From the NCBI GenBank assembly GCA_963728125.1, contig CAVSIZ010000001.1, forward strand, positions 124,001-188,000: DNA of 64,000 nt. Direction: 5' to 3'. The notes below the pieces were generated by a model that saw nothing but the letters and a program-made list of their open reading frames with translations, did no database searches and had not been told where the DNA came from. The stretch comes from CAWDCV01 sp963728125 (GTDB lineage: Bacteria; Actinomycetota; Actinomycetes; CAWDCV01). Each line of letters starts with the position of its first letter. The stretch's first letter is position 1. Made by a program: the position numbers and the translations under genes. Positions 32,210-41,199 of the stretch are shown piece by piece.

Positions 32210-32808
32210 GACACCAACCGCGCAACCAGCTCGAGGTCCTCCCGCAACGCTGCCATCGGTATGCCCGCCGGACCGAAGCGGATCGCTGCGGACGGGTGGT
32301 ACGTCGTCACAACACGGCGCCCGTCGTACGTCTGCGGCGACAAGCGCAGCCCTGCGATTCGCACGCCGCGACCGAACATCCACTCCGCCGCCGTCCCGCC
32401 GAGCGTGCAGACGACAGACGGGTCGGCGAGCGAGATCTGGCGCGCCAGCCACGGCCGGCAGTTCTCGACCTCGGCAGCGCGCGGCTTGCGGTTGCCCGGT
32501 GGCCGGCATTTCAGCACGTTCGCCACGGCCACCCGGTCGCGCACCAAGCCGACCTCGGTCAGCAGCCGATCCAGCAACTGCCCACTCTTGCCGACGAACG
32601 GCGTGCCCGCCGCATCCTCCGCTGCGCCCGGCGCCTCCCCCACGAACAGCACCTGCGCACCAGGCGGGCACGTACCCACGACCACCGACGAGCGGCTGCA
32701 CACCAGCTCCGGGCACGCCAGGCAGCCGACCGCGACGTCAGCGAGTTCGGCCCACGTACGCATCGTCGGCGCGACGAGGGCCGGCGAGACCACTGCATCG
32801 ACGGTCAT
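32206..32808 (-). CDS. uracil-DNA glycosylase, family 4/5-like (Fe-S type)
   Basis: A 200-residue uracil-DNA glycosylase-superfamily protein. Motif A is FVGEAPGAAEDAAGTPFVGKSGQLLD (GEAPG at 57-61); motif B is TYHPSAAIRFG. Cysteines at 29, 32, 101 and 117 match the [4Fe-4S]-binding spacing of family 4 enzymes (CLAC, then KCRPPGNRKP and NCRPW). It removes uracil from deaminated DNA. I do not see the long KRRIH-type insertion of UdgX. The gene overlaps the hydrolase gene upstream (ATGA) and tsaE downstream (GTGA), so it is part of the alr-hydrolase-udg-tsaE unit. Confidence 0.9.
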   Translation of the reverse strand: MTVDAVVSPALVAPTMRTWAELADVAVGCLACPELVCSRSSVVVGTCPPGAQVLFVGEAPGAAEDAAGTPFVGKSGQLLDRLLTEVGLVRDRVAVANVLKCRPPGNRKPRAAEVENCRPWLARQISLADPSVVCTLGGTAAEWMFGRGVRIAGLRLSPQTYDGRRVVTTYHPSAAIRFGPAGIPMAALREDLELVARLVS

Positions 32809-33878
32809 GCCGACGCCGCCACGAGCTTGCGGCGAACGTCGCCGATCAAGCCCACCAGCGCTGACGTGACCACGTCCGGGTGCTCGATCATCACCAGGTG
32901 CCCGGCTGCTGGGACGACGACAAGTTCCGCCGAAGGCAATTGCGCCGCAATGGCACGGCTGTGGTCGGCGGGCGTGAGCAGGTCGCTGTCGCCTACCAGG
33001 ACAAGCAGCTCGACTCCGCGGCTCAACGCTGCCAGTGCCTCGAACCGGTCGTAGGTGTCGAAGGCCGGATAGAAGCTCGCGATCACGTCGATCGGCGTCG
33101 CGGAGATCAACTCCGCTGCGAACTCGACGACCGAGGGCGGAACGTCCGACCCGAACGAGTACTTCTTGGTGATGAGGAAGCCAATGTCGCTGCCTGCACG
33201 GCGGCCGCGCTCGACGAGTTCCGCCTGGCGAGCCATGGCACTGAGCGCGCCAGGGACGACACGGCGGACGAGCCCGACGTTCGGGAAGCCGAGCGTGACC
33301 GTGGCCAGACCTCCCGCGGACGTGCTGATGAGGCCAACACCGAGGACGCGCGTGCCAAACAGCTCAGGCTGCTCGGCAGCGAGCGACATGATGGTCATGC
33401 CGCCCATGCTGTGACCGATCAGGACGAGCGGACCGGTCGGCGCGGTCGCCTCGATGACGCTCTGCAGGTCCCGGCCGAGCTGCTCGAGTACGTCCGGATC
33501 GACCACGCCGCGTTCGGATCGACCGTGGCTGCGCTGGTCCCAGAACACCAGTCGTGCCACACCGCGCAGATCACGGCGCTGGTAGTGCCACGCGTCCTGG
33601 TTGTGCGAGAAGCCGTGGCAGAAGATCACGGTCAGGTCATCAACGGCCTCGGGCGCCTCGTCTATCTCGACGTGCAGCCGCGTGCCGTCGGTAGCGACTA
33701 CCGGAACGACGGTTCCACGCAGCGAGCCGAACTTCTCGTCCGCCTCGGGGTCGCGCCGCAGCCGGATCCGGCCCACCGCGAGCTTCTCCGCGGTGAACCC
33801 GATGGCCGCACCGGCCGCGAGAACGCCGATGGCCGCGCCGACGAGACCGGCCCGGCCGCGAAGGGGAGCAGGACTCAC
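32805..33878 (-). CDS. alpha/beta hydrolase with N-terminal membrane anchor
   Basis: A 357-residue hydrolase. One N-terminal hydrophobic segment (LVGAAIGVLAAGAAIGFTA, residues ~9-27) probably anchors it. The fold is shown by VIFCHGFSHNQDAWHYQRRDL (oxyanion region), the nucleophile Ser in LIGHSMGGMTIM, the acid in LVLVGDSDLLTP, and the catalytic His in PAAGHLVMIEHP. Such hydrolases occur between alr and tsaE in many actinomycetes; the substrate is unknown. Start GTG 33878 overlaps the alr stop by four bases. The stop overlaps the UDG start. Confidence 0.87.
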   Translation of the reverse strand: MSPAPLRGRAGLVGAAIGVLAAGAAIGFTAEKLAVGRIRLRRDPEADEKFGSLRGTVVPVVATDGTRLHVEIDEAPEAVDDLTVIFCHGFSHNQDAWHYQRRDLRGVARLVFWDQRSHGRSERGVVDPDVLEQLGRDLQSVIEATAPTGPLVLIGHSMGGMTIMSLAAEQPELFGTRVLGVGLISTSAGGLATVTLGFPNVGLVRRVVPGALSAMARQAELVERGRRAGSDIGFLITKKYSFGSDVPPSVVEFAAELISATPIDVIASFYPAFDTYDRFEALAALSRGVELLVLVGDSDLLTPADHSRAIAAQLPSAELVVVPAAGHLVMIEHPDVVTSALVGLIGDVRRKLVAASA

Positions 33879-35050
33879 GAACTGAGCTCCCGGTGGATGC
33901 GCGGTACGCGGGGACCGATGCGCGTCACGATCTCGTAGTTGATCGTGCCGACGGCCGCCGCCCAGTCGTCCGCAGTCGGTTCTCCGGCGGTGCCTGGCCC
34001 GAACAGGACGACCTCGTCTCCGACCGCCGCGGCATCGCCCTCGAGATCGACGACCACCTGATCCATGCACACGGTGCCAGCGATCGTGCGCCGCCGCCCG
34101 GCCGCCCACAGCGGACCCACGTTGCTCGCTAGCCGCGGGATCCCGTCGGCGTAGCCCAGTGGCACGAGTCCGAGCGTCGTCTCGCCCGAGGTGACGTACC
34201 GATGGCCGTACGACACCCCCTGACCGGCAGGCACGCGCTTGACCATCGCCAGCCTGGCCACCAGCGTCATCGCCGGTCGCAACCCGAGTTCGGTCGAACT
34301 CCCGACATCCGGTCCCGGTGACAGGCCGTAGACAGACACACCGGGCCGAACAAGGTCGAAGTGCGTGTCGGGCAGCGACAGCGTCGCCGCGGAATTGGCG
34401 AGGTGGCGCACCTCAGGCCGCACCCCCGCCTTCTCCGCGAGCTCGAGCGCATCGCGAAACGTCGCCAGCTGCCGGTCGATGGTCGGGTGCCGAGGAGCGT
34501 CGGCGTGAGCCAGGTGCGACCACAGCCCCACCACGCGTACGGTCCCCTCGGCCTCCGCTGCCAGCGCCGCGTCCACCAAGGCCGGCCAGTCCTCGATCCA
34601 CGCCCCGCCGCGGGCCAGCCCGGTATCGACCTTGAGGTGGATTCGTGCCGGGGATCCGACGGTACGGGCGGCGGCAGCGACCTCGTCCAGCGCCCACGGC
34701 GCATAGACGGAGACGTCGACGTCGGCCTGGATCGCGTCCGCGTACCGCTCCCCTGGCGCCGCCAGCCAGGACACCACCCGCACGTCGATGCCCGCGTCGC
34801 GCAAGGCGAGCGCTTCGTCGAGGGCGGCCGTTCCGAGCCAGGTTGCGCCGCCGGCAAGAGCCGCACGAGCGGACGGCACGAGCCCGTGCCCGTACCCATC
34901 GGCCTTGACCACGGCCATCAGCTGCGCCGTCGACGATGCCTCGTGCAGACGCGCGACATTGTCTCGAATGGCGTCCAGCTCGACGATCGCGGCGGCACGC
35001 GCAGTCGGAGGCACGGCTTCAGGCACGCGCTCGATTGTGACAGCCCGCAC
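33875..35050 (-). CDS. alr: alanine racemase
   Basis: A 391-residue PLP enzyme that makes D-alanine for peptidoglycan. The PLP lysine is in MAVVKADGYGHG, the conserved VKVDTGLARGG-type segment appears as LKVDTGLARGGAW, and SYGHRYVTSGETTLGLVPLGYADGIPR carries the catalytic Tyr of the second active-site half. CMDQVVVD follows. It lies between nnr and an alpha/beta hydrolase, as in mycobacteria. GTG/ATG at 35050 gives the expected length with a short leader; a later start near AAAIVELDAI is conceivable. Confidence 0.95.
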   Translation of the reverse strand: MRAVTIERVPEAVPPTARAAAIVELDAIRDNVARLHEASSTAQLMAVVKADGYGHGLVPSARAALAGGATWLGTAALDEALALRDAGIDVRVVSWLAAPGERYADAIQADVDVSVYAPWALDEVAAAARTVGSPARIHLKVDTGLARGGAWIEDWPALVDAALAAEAEGTVRVVGLWSHLAHADAPRHPTIDRQLATFRDALELAEKAGVRPEVRHLANSAATLSLPDTHFDLVRPGVSVYGLSPGPDVGSSTELGLRPAMTLVARLAMVKRVPAGQGVSYGHRYVTSGETTLGLVPLGYADGIPRLASNVGPLWAAGRRRTIAGTVCMDQVVVDLEGDAAAVGDEVVLFGPGTAGEPTADDWAAAVGTINYEIVTRIGPRVPRIHRELSS

Positions 35051-35053
35051 GAA

Positions 35054-35965
35054 CTATGCAGCCCGGACGAGCCGGATCGCCGCCGGCACGGATTCAAGGA
35101 CCGCGACCGCGGTCGTTGGGGCGTCCTCAGCGGCCAATCGCCCGGCGAGGCCGTGGAGGTACGCACCCGTCGAGCCCGCGTCGAGAGGCGACAGACCGCC
35201 AGCCAGCAGAGCACCGGCGATGCCGGACAGGACGTCGCCGCTGCCCGCCGTCGCCAGCCAGGACGTCCCCGTCGCGTTGACGCGAATCGGTTCCGAACCC
35301 GGCGCGGCGACCAGCGTCGTCGACCCCTTGAGCAGCACGGTGACGCCGAACTCGTTGGCAGCACGTCGTACGTGCTCCATCCGACGCGCCTCCACATCGA
35401 CCCTCTCGACCTTGAGCAGCCGCGCCAGCTCCCCGGCGTGCGGGGTGAGCAGTGTCGGTCGGTCACGACGCGGCGCGAGCAGCGCATGGTCGGCCGAGAT
35501 CAGGTTCAGCCCATCGGCATCGACGAGCACCGGCGTGTCCTCACCGAGCACGCGTTCCAGCCGTTCGTGCGCATCGTCGTCTTGCCCGAGTCCCGGCCCA
35601 ACGACCCAGGCCTGGCAGCGGCCCTCCCCGAGCACGACTTCGGGCCAGCTGTTTCGGACCAGCTCCGTCGGGTGCGGCGGACCCGCGTAGCGCACCATGC
35701 CCGCGCCAGCGGCCAAGGCTCCGCCGGTGCACAGCACCGCCGCGCCGGTGTACGCCTCCGATCCGGCGACGACACCGACGACGCCGCGCGCGTACTTGTC
35801 CGACTCCGCGGTCGCCACGGGCAGCAGGTCGCGTACGTCATCGTTCTGCAGCGAGGTGACGGCAGGTTCGCCGAGGAACGGGCCGAGACCGATGTCGACG
35901 AGCTCAGCGTGACCCGCGTACGACGCACCGGGGTCGACGAGCAAGCCCGGGCTTCCAGGTACCAA
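35054..35965 (-). CDS. nnr: ADP-dependent NAD(P)H-hydrate dehydratase part of nnr (separated from the epimerase)
   Basis: About 303 residues with the ribokinase-like dehydratase domain: KYARGVVGVVAGSEAYTGAAVL, VVGPGLGQ, DADGLNLI, LLTPHAGELARLL, VLLKGSTTLV and ATAGSGDVLSGIAGALLAGGL. It repairs hydrated NAD(P)H. In most bacteria this domain follows an epimerase domain in one polypeptide. Here both halves are in the same frame but separated by two stop codons in the linker (see the split described for 35941-36010). A free dehydratase could start near 35965 (GTACC context, GTG/TTG-type) but has no obvious ribosome binding site. Confidence 0.8.
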   Translation of the reverse strand: MVPGSPGLLVDPGASYAGHAELVDIGLGPFLGEPAVTSLQNDDVRDLLPVATAESDKYARGVVGVVAGSEAYTGAAVLCTGGALAAGAGMVRYAGPPHPTELVRNSWPEVVLGEGRCQAWVVGPGLGQDDDAHERLERVLGEDTPVLVDADGLNLISADHALLAPRRDRPTLLTPHAGELARLLKVERVDVEARRMEHVRRAANEFGVTVLLKGSTTLVAAPGSEPIRVNATGTSWLATAGSGDVLSGIAGALLAGGLSPLDAGSTGAYLHGLAGRLAAEDAPTTAVAVLESVPAAIRLVRAA

Positions 35966-35974
35966 ACGTCACGG

Positions 35975-36466
35975 TCACGTCGGCGCGGACGCGGCGCCCG
36001 CCACGACGCCTGTCGAGGCATCGACACCGCTAGGCACGTCCACCGCGACCACGCCACACGACGATGCGGACAGCCGCTCGGCGATCTCGTCGGCCGGCGG
36101 ACGCAGTCCGCCGTGACCGCCGATGCCGAGGATCCCGTCGAGGACCAGATCTGCGTCATCGACGACCTCGACGTCGTCGGTCACGCGCCCGCCGGCGGTA
36201 CGGAACGCGCGCAGGCCTGCCTCGTGCGTGCGACTGCCGACCAGGAGCGCGTCGACGCGCGCGCCCCGAGCGGCCAGCCGTGCCCCGGCGTACAGGGCAT
36301 CGCCCCCGTTGTCGCCGCTCCCAACGAGCAGCACAACGCGGGATCCGTACACGTTGCCAAGCAGTTGCATGCAGGTCGCCGCCAGCCCTGCGGCGGCACG
36401 CTGCATCAGCGCGCCGTCGGGCAGTCGCGCCATCAGCGCTTCCTCGGCCGCGCGCACGGTCTCCAC
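35975..36466 (-). CDS. nnr: NAD(P)H-hydrate epimerase part of nnr, ending prematurely
   Basis: About 163 residues of the YjeF N-terminal domain: VETVRAAEEALMARLPDGALMQRAAAGLA, VVLLVGSGDNGGDALYAGARLAARGA, VLDGILGIGGHGGLR and VVAVDVPSGVDASTGVV. It converts the R- to the S-epimer of NAD(P)H hydrate. The frame stops at 35975, just before the expected VRADVTVTFGTWKPGL linker, which is present but one base out of frame. The start may be the GTG at 36466; an upstream CTG (just after the acpS stop) would restore the usual RLAH opening. Confidence 0.8.
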   Translation of the reverse strand: METVRAAEEALMARLPDGALMQRAAAGLAATCMQLLGNVYGSRVVLLVGSGDNGGDALYAGARLAARGARVDALLVGSRTHEAGLRAFRTAGGRVTDDVEVVDDADLVLDGILGIGGHGGLRPPADEIAERLSASSCGVVAVDVPSGVDASTGVVAGAASAPT

Positions 36467-36487
36467 GTCGTGCGCCAGCCTCAGACC

Positions 36488-36838
36488 TCACGACTCAGCC
36501 ACCACCATGGCGCTCGCGATTCCCGCGTCGTGGCTGAGCGACACGTGCAGGCGAGCGATGCCCTGCTCGGCGAGGGCTGCGGCGATCGTGCCGCGCACGT
36601 CGAGCCGGGGTCGGCCGCTCTCCTCGCGCAGAACCTCGACGTCGCTCCAGTGCAAGCCTCTCGGGGCACCGAGCGCCTTCGCCAGCGCCTCCTTCGCGGC
36701 GAAGCGAGCCGCCAGCGAGCCCAGCGGCAGATCCTGCTCGGTCGCCGTGAACAGTCGTTCACGCAGACCCGGCGTACGTTCCAGCGTCATCGCGAAGCGG
36801 GCGATGTCGACCACATCGATCCCCACGCCAACGATCAT
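36488..36838 (-). CDS. acpS: holo-[acyl-carrier-protein] synthase
   Basis: A 116-residue phosphopantetheinyl transferase: moves 4'-phosphopantetheine from CoA to acyl carrier protein. It has the AcpS signatures MIVGVGIDVVDIARFAMTLER, with the Mg-binding Asp, and AARFAAKEALAKALGAP with the second metal ligand Glu. It ends in HVSLSHDAGIASAMVVAE. Start ATG 36838. It is upstream of nnr on the same strand, as in mycobacteria and Streptomyces. Confidence 0.95.
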   Translation of the reverse strand: MIVGVGIDVVDIARFAMTLERTPGLRERLFTATEQDLPLGSLAARFAAKEALAKALGAPRGLHWSDVEVLREESGRPRLDVRGTIAAALAEQGIARLHVSLSHDAGIASAMVVAES

Positions 36839-36944
36839 GGACAGATCACCCGCCGACGCTAGCAGCGCCTCTCGTGTACTCGGCTGGACGGTGATCGCGC
36901 CCCGCCGGAATCATGAGCCAGAGAAGCGGGGCGGGAGGCGAGAC

Positions 36945-39900
36945 GTGCAGTTCAGGATCCTCGGTCCCCTTGACGTGGTTGCGAACGGGCAGCCGCTTGG
37001 GCTGGGACGGCGCAAGCAGCGTGCGGTGCTCGCGATCCTGCTGCTGGACGCCAATCGCGTCGTCGGACTGGATCGACTCGTCGACGAGCTGTGGGGTGAC
37101 GAACCACCGGCACAGGCCATCGGCTCGCTGCAGGCGTACGTGTCCCACCTGCGGCGTCTGCTCGAACCCGACCGGTCGGCCCGTACGCCGCCTCGCGTCC
37201 TCATCAGTCAGTCCCCCGGCTACCGGCTCGTGGTCGCTGCCGACGACCTCGACGCCGCCCGGTTCGAAGCACGCGCAAGACAGGGCCGCACCCTGCTCGA
37301 GGCCGGCGAGCACCGAGGAGCGGCCAACGCTCTGGCGGAGGGACTGAGCCTGTGGCGTGGGCCGGTCCTGGCCGACTTTCAGAACGCTGCCTTCACGTCG
37401 GCTGAACGGGCGCGGCTGGACGAGCTGCGCGTCGTGGCTCAGGAGGATCGGGCCACCGTCGAACTGGCGCTGGGCCGGCACGCGGCCATGGTGGCGGAAC
37501 TGGAACAGCTGGTAGCCATCCACCCGTTCCGGGAAGGTTTGCGTGGCCTGCTGATGCTGGCGCTGTACCGCTCTGGGCGGCAGGCGGAAGCGTTGCAGGC
37601 ATATCGGGACGCCAGCCGGGCGTTGCGTGACGAGCTCGGTGTCGATCCAAGCCCGCAGCTACGCCAGCTCGAGGACAGCATCCTGCAGCAGTCACCCCAG
37701 CTGGACTGGACGCCGGCCCCGGTGCCGATCCGCCTTCAGCCAATGGCGTCGCAGGATCCGCCCGTGCCGCCAGCGGGCTTCGCCAACGTATTAATCGGTC
37801 GGGAGCAGCAGCTCGTCGCGCTGCAGGATGCGCTCACCGAGGTCGCAGTTGGGGACGGCCGGGTGGTCCTGGTGGCCGGCGAGCCAGGGATCGGCAAGAC
37901 CCGGCTGGCCGAGGAGGTCGCGCAGCAGGCCACGCGTGGTGGCGTGGCAGTGGCGTGGGGCCGGTGCTCGGAGGAGCAGGGCGCACCGCCCTTCTGGCCG
38001 TGGGTGCAGGTCCTGCGCGAACTCCTCGCCGATGTGCCGCCCGAGCGACTACCGGCCGTTGTGGGCTCCGAGGGACCGGAGCTGACTCAGCTCGTACCCG
38101 AGCTGGGCGAGGTCACGGGAGCGGCCGCATCCCTCGCGGTGCTCGACGTCGAAGCGGTCCGGTTCCGGCTATGTCATGCGGCGGCGAGCCTGCTGCGTCG
38201 CCTGGCGAGCAATCGGACGCTGTTGCTGATCGTGGACGATCTTCAATGGGCGGATGCCGCTTCTCTTCGACTGCTGTCGACCCTCGCGAGCACACTTCGC
38301 GGATCTCGGGTGTTGGTCGTCGGAACCTACCGAAGCCACGACGCGGACGGTGGTGGTCGACTGCCGCACACATTGGCCGTGCTCGCTCGAGAGTCCGCAG
38401 TAAACCGGATAATGCTCCCTGGTCTCACCCGTGTTCAGGTCGGTCAGATGATCACCGCTGAGCTGGGTGCCGAACCCGACCCGGGGCTGACGCGCCTGGT
38501 GCACGAGCGCACCGACGGCAACCCCTTCTTCGTCGTCGAATTGCTCCGGCTGCTGGGCAGCGACGATCAACTGGCGGCCGCCCAGGACATTCCGGCCGGA
38601 GTGCGCGACGTGTTGCGGCAGCGCCTGGCTCAGCTCCCGGAGCAGACCAATACCGTCCTTCTGGTCGCCGCCGTTGTCGGTCGTGAGTTCGATCTGGACA
38701 CCGTGATTGCCGTGACCGGCCTGAACGACGACCAGGCCCTGGACGCCGTGGAAGTTGCGCTGCTCTCGGGGCTGGTAGTTGAAGACGCCGAGACGGTCGG
38801 CCGCTTCCGCTTTGCGCACGCCCTTGTCCGCGAGGCGATCTACGACGACGTGAGCCGGGTACGTCGTGCCCGGCTGCACGCCCGCGTCGCGAAGGCATTC
38901 GAGGAACGTCAGGGCGTGGAGGACAGCGAGCACGCCATCGCGCTCGCGTACCACTGGTGGTCAGCAGCCCCGGTGGTCGGCGCCGACGCGGTCCTGCCGC
39001 ACCTGCTCGCCGGCGCTGACCAGGCCATGAGCCGGCTCGGTCACGAGGAGGCCGAGCAGCAGCTACGTCGCGCGCTGGAGCTGCTGGCGTCCATGCCGCC
39101 GTCAACCGAGCGCACCCAGTCCGAGCTCGCCGTGCAGCTGCGACTCGGCGCCTTGTTCAGCCAGCTCGAGGGGGCCGCAGCGCCCTCCACCCGGGCGACC
39201 GTGGCACGTGCGGCCGAGCTGGCCGACGAGTTGGCCGATGACTCCGCCACGGTCGCTGCACACCGGAGCCTGTACGAGGTGGCGGTGGCTCGGGCTGAGC
39301 ACGGTGCAGCGCGCCAACTCGCCGAGCGGATGCTGGCTGTCGCCGAGCGAGCGCAGGACCCCGCCCTGCTGACCATCGCTCATCTTGCCGTGGGCCGGAC
39401 GCTGTGGTGCCAGGGCAATCCCGCAGCTGCACGCGGGCACCTCGAACAGAGTCTGCAGCTCGCAGGTGCGGTGCCTGACGCTCCGCACGACCCGCTTCCG
39501 ATATCGATCACCGTCCAGCTCCAGCTGGCACCCGTTCTGGATTTGCTCGGCAAGCGACAGCGGGCGAACGAGCTGCTCGAGGCGGCCACCGGCGGCACTC
39601 GCGACCTGTCTCCGCTGATGGGGGCCGGCATCCTGACCAGCGCCGCGCTCGTGAGCGCCCTCGGACGGGACCTGATCGGAGCCCGCACGTACGCGACGCA
39701 GGCCCTGGAGCTTGCTGCGCGGCTGCCGGTGTGGCTGAGCTACGCCACCGCGGTGCTGGAGTGGACCAGGGCGGTGGACGGCGACCCCACCCTCGACATC
39801 GACCTGCTGCGCCGGAGCCTGGACGACATCCAGGCCGGTGGCGGGCAACACCTGGTCCCGTGGGGACGAGGTCTGCTTGCCGAGGCGGAGATGCTCACCG

Positions 39901-40154
39901 GCCAGCCCGAGGAAGCACTCCGGATCCTGGACGACGCGCTGCGCCAGGCCGTTCGCAGTGGTGAACGGATGTACGAGGCAGAGTTGAATCGGCTTCGGAG
40001 TGCGGCCCTGCTTCGTGTCATGCCGGCACAGCCGGCCCAAGCACGTGCAGCCCTCGATCGAGCGATGACCGTGGCCAACCAGCAGGGCAGTGAACTGCTG
40101 GCCCAGCGCGCTGCCGAGGACGTCGGCCGCCTTCCCGTCGTGGAATCGTCCTAG
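36945..40154 (+). CDS. large SARP/BTAD transcriptional regulator with AAA ATPase and TPR-like tail
   Basis: A 1069-residue regulator. Residues 1-95 form an OmpR-type HTH (FRILGPLDVVANGQPLGLGRRKQRAVLAILLL), residues ~100-245 the bacterial transcriptional activation domain with TPR helices (DAARFEARARQGRTLL; HPFREGLRGLLMLALYRSGRQAEALQAYR). Next comes an AAA ATPase with Walker A GEPGIGKTRL near 313 and Walker B LLLIVDDLQWAD. The C-terminal ~450 residues are helical repeats. The layout is that of AfsR/large SARP activators. The start is GTG 36945, with GGGAGG six bases upstream. The target genes are not evident nearby. Its stop overlaps the convergent GNAT-like gene. Confidence 0.9.
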   Translation: MQFRILGPLDVVANGQPLGLGRRKQRAVLAILLLDANRVVGLDRLVDELWGDEPPAQAIGSLQAYVSHLRRLLEPDRSARTPPRVLISQSPGYRLVVAADDLDAARFEARARQGRTLLEAGEHRGAANALAEGLSLWRGPVLADFQNAAFTSAERARLDELRVVAQEDRATVELALGRHAAMVAELEQLVAIHPFREGLRGLLMLALYRSGRQAEALQAYRDASRALRDELGVDPSPQLRQLEDSILQQSPQLDWTPAPVPIRLQPMASQDPPVPPAGFANVLIGREQQLVALQDALTEVAVGDGRVVLVAGEPGIGKTRLAEEVAQQATRGGVAVAWGRCSEEQGAPPFWPWVQVLRELLADVPPERLPAVVGSEGPELTQLVPELGEVTGAAASLAVLDVEAVRFRLCHAAASLLRRLASNRTLLLIVDDLQWADAASLRLLSTLASTLRGSRVLVVGTYRSHDADGGGRLPHTLAVLARESAVNRIMLPGLTRVQVGQMITAELGAEPDPGLTRLVHERTDGNPFFVVELLRLLGSDDQLAAAQDIPAGVRDVLRQRLAQLPEQTNTVLLVAAVVGREFDLDTVIAVTGLNDDQALDAVEVALLSGLVVEDAETVGRFRFAHALVREAIYDDVSRVRRARLHARVAKAFEERQGVEDSEHAIALAYHWWSAAPVVGADAVLPHLLAGADQAMSRLGHEEAEQQLRRALELLASMPPSTERTQSELAVQLRLGALFSQLEGAAAPSTRATVARAAELADELADDSATVAAHRSLYEVAVARAEHGAARQLAERMLAVAERAQDPALLTIAHLAVGRTLWCQGNPAAARGHLEQSLQLAGAVPDAPHDPLPISITVQLQLAPVLDLLGKRQRANELLEAATGGTRDLSPLMGAGILTSAALVSALGRDLIGARTYATQALELAARLPVWLSYATAVLEWTRAVDGDPTLDIDLLRRSLDDIQAGGGQHLVPWGRGLLAEAEMLTGQPEEALRILDDALRQAVRSGERMYEAELNRLRSAALLRVMPAQPAQARAALDRAMTVANQQGSELLAQRAAEDVGRLPVVESS

Positions 40155-40498
40155 AGCTCCAGCGACAAACTGCCCGCCGAGCCGTTGGTCAGCTTGACGA
40201 TGACCTGTTCGACGCCTTCCGCCCGAAGAGCGTCACCCACCTCGCGGAACAGCCGATCCCCAACCCCTGAGGATGGCGGCACGACCCAGGCGCACAGCTC
40301 CACCACCCGAGTCTCGATTGCGCGGATCGCGGCCGCCGCGAGCAGCCCGGATCCCTGCCCGGCCAGGTCCCAGAGCCCGAACCAGGTCCAGTCCAGTCCA
40401 GGCTTCAGCAGATCGTCCGCCAATACCGCCCGATCGGCGTCAGTGTGGAGCCGGCGGAAGACGATGCCGATCGGAAGCTCCGGCGCGCCCTGTCGCAT
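40151..40498 (-). CDS. GNAT-like N-acetyltransferase domain protein
   Basis: A 115-residue protein. ETRVVELCAWVVPPSSGVGDRLFREVGDALRAEGVEQVIVKL resembles the acetyl-CoA-binding strand-loop-helix of GNAT proteins (V..p..rg.G.g..L...). The preceding half, with DLAGQGSGLLAAAAIR, fits a short beta-sheet region. It is shorter than most GNATs and the C-terminal arm is missing, so it may be a truncated or divergent member. The stop overlaps the stop of the large regulator by two bases. Function unknown. Confidence 0.5.
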   Translation of the reverse strand: MRQGAPELPIGIVFRRLHTDADRAVLADDLLKPGLDWTWFGLWDLAGQGSGLLAAAAIRAIETRVVELCAWVVPPSSGVGDRLFREVGDALRAEGVEQVIVKLTNGSAGSLSLEL

Positions 40499-40655
40499 CC
40501 CGCCTCCAGAATCAAGGACCCGAGTCCCGATGCTGATCCGGGCGACTTGACGATGGCTTGGCGCTGCGGACGCGGGGATGTCAAGCCGGCGTCCAGCGGA
40601 CGCCAGGTCGCCTCCGCCACGCTTCGGCCACGAGCTTTCCCCAGAGGAGGTCCCG

Positions 40656-41198
40656 ATGACTACTCCAACATCGCAGCGGGCTCAGGCCGCCAGTGAGAAC
40701 AAGGTCGCCAAGCTGTTCGGGCTCACCGGCGAGAACTGGATGAGGCACGCGAATCCCTGGAGCGTCTGGACCCGGTTCGCCGTCCTGCCACTGCTGGCGA
40801 TCTCGATCTGGAGCCGGGACTGGATCGGCTGGTGGTGCCTCGTCCTGGTCGCGCTCTCCCTGATCTTCATGGTGGTCAACCCGCTGCTGTTCCCCCCACC
40901 GAGGTCGACGAGGAACTGGGCATCCAAGGGAGTCTTGGGCGAGCGGATCTGGTCTGAGCGGGGCCAGGTAGCAATTCCGGCCCAGTTTGCAGACTCGCGC
41001 ATTCCGGCGGTCACCTACGCCATTCAGACTGTCGGGCTCGTCGTCCTGGCCTGGGGACTCATTCAGCTCGACGTGATCTACACCGTCGCGGGCTTGGTGA
41101 TCCTGCAGACGGCGAAGGCCTGGTTCATCGATCGGATGGTGCTGCTGTTCGACGACATGAAGGCACGCGTCCCCGAGTACGCCGACTGGGAGTACTGA
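40656..41198 (+). CDS. membrane protein of the DUF6653 type
   Basis: A 180-residue membrane protein. The N-terminus VAKLFGLTGENWMRHANPWSVWTRF precedes two adjacent hydrophobic segments (about 43-75), a loop with NWASKGVLGERIWSERGQ, and two further segments (about 118-152). The pattern GLTGENWMRHANPWSVWTRF and GERIWSER is typical of DUF6653 proteins, whose function is unknown. Start ATG 40656 has a strong AGGAGG six bases upstream, better than an in-frame start at 40578. Confidence 0.8.
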   Translation: MTTPTSQRAQAASENKVAKLFGLTGENWMRHANPWSVWTRFAVLPLLAISIWSRDWIGWWCLVLVALSLIFMVVNPLLFPPPRSTRNWASKGVLGERIWSERGQVAIPAQFADSRIPAVTYAIQTVGLVVLAWGLIQLDVIYTVAGLVILQTAKAWFIDRMVLLFDDMKARVPEYADWEY

Positions 41199-41199
41199 G

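Noticed and set aside
36833..36905. A further copy of repeat family 1 at the acpS start (AACGATCATGG)
   Set aside because: The match comes from the conserved start of AcpS (ATG ATC GTT = Met-Ile-Val on the minus strand). There is no GGCGTGTCG box and no matching right arm.
36123..36944. An N-terminal extension of the large SARP regulator back to 36123
   Set aside because: The extension runs antisense through nnr and acpS and is low-complexity. GTG 36945 has a good ribosome binding site and precedes the HTH directly.
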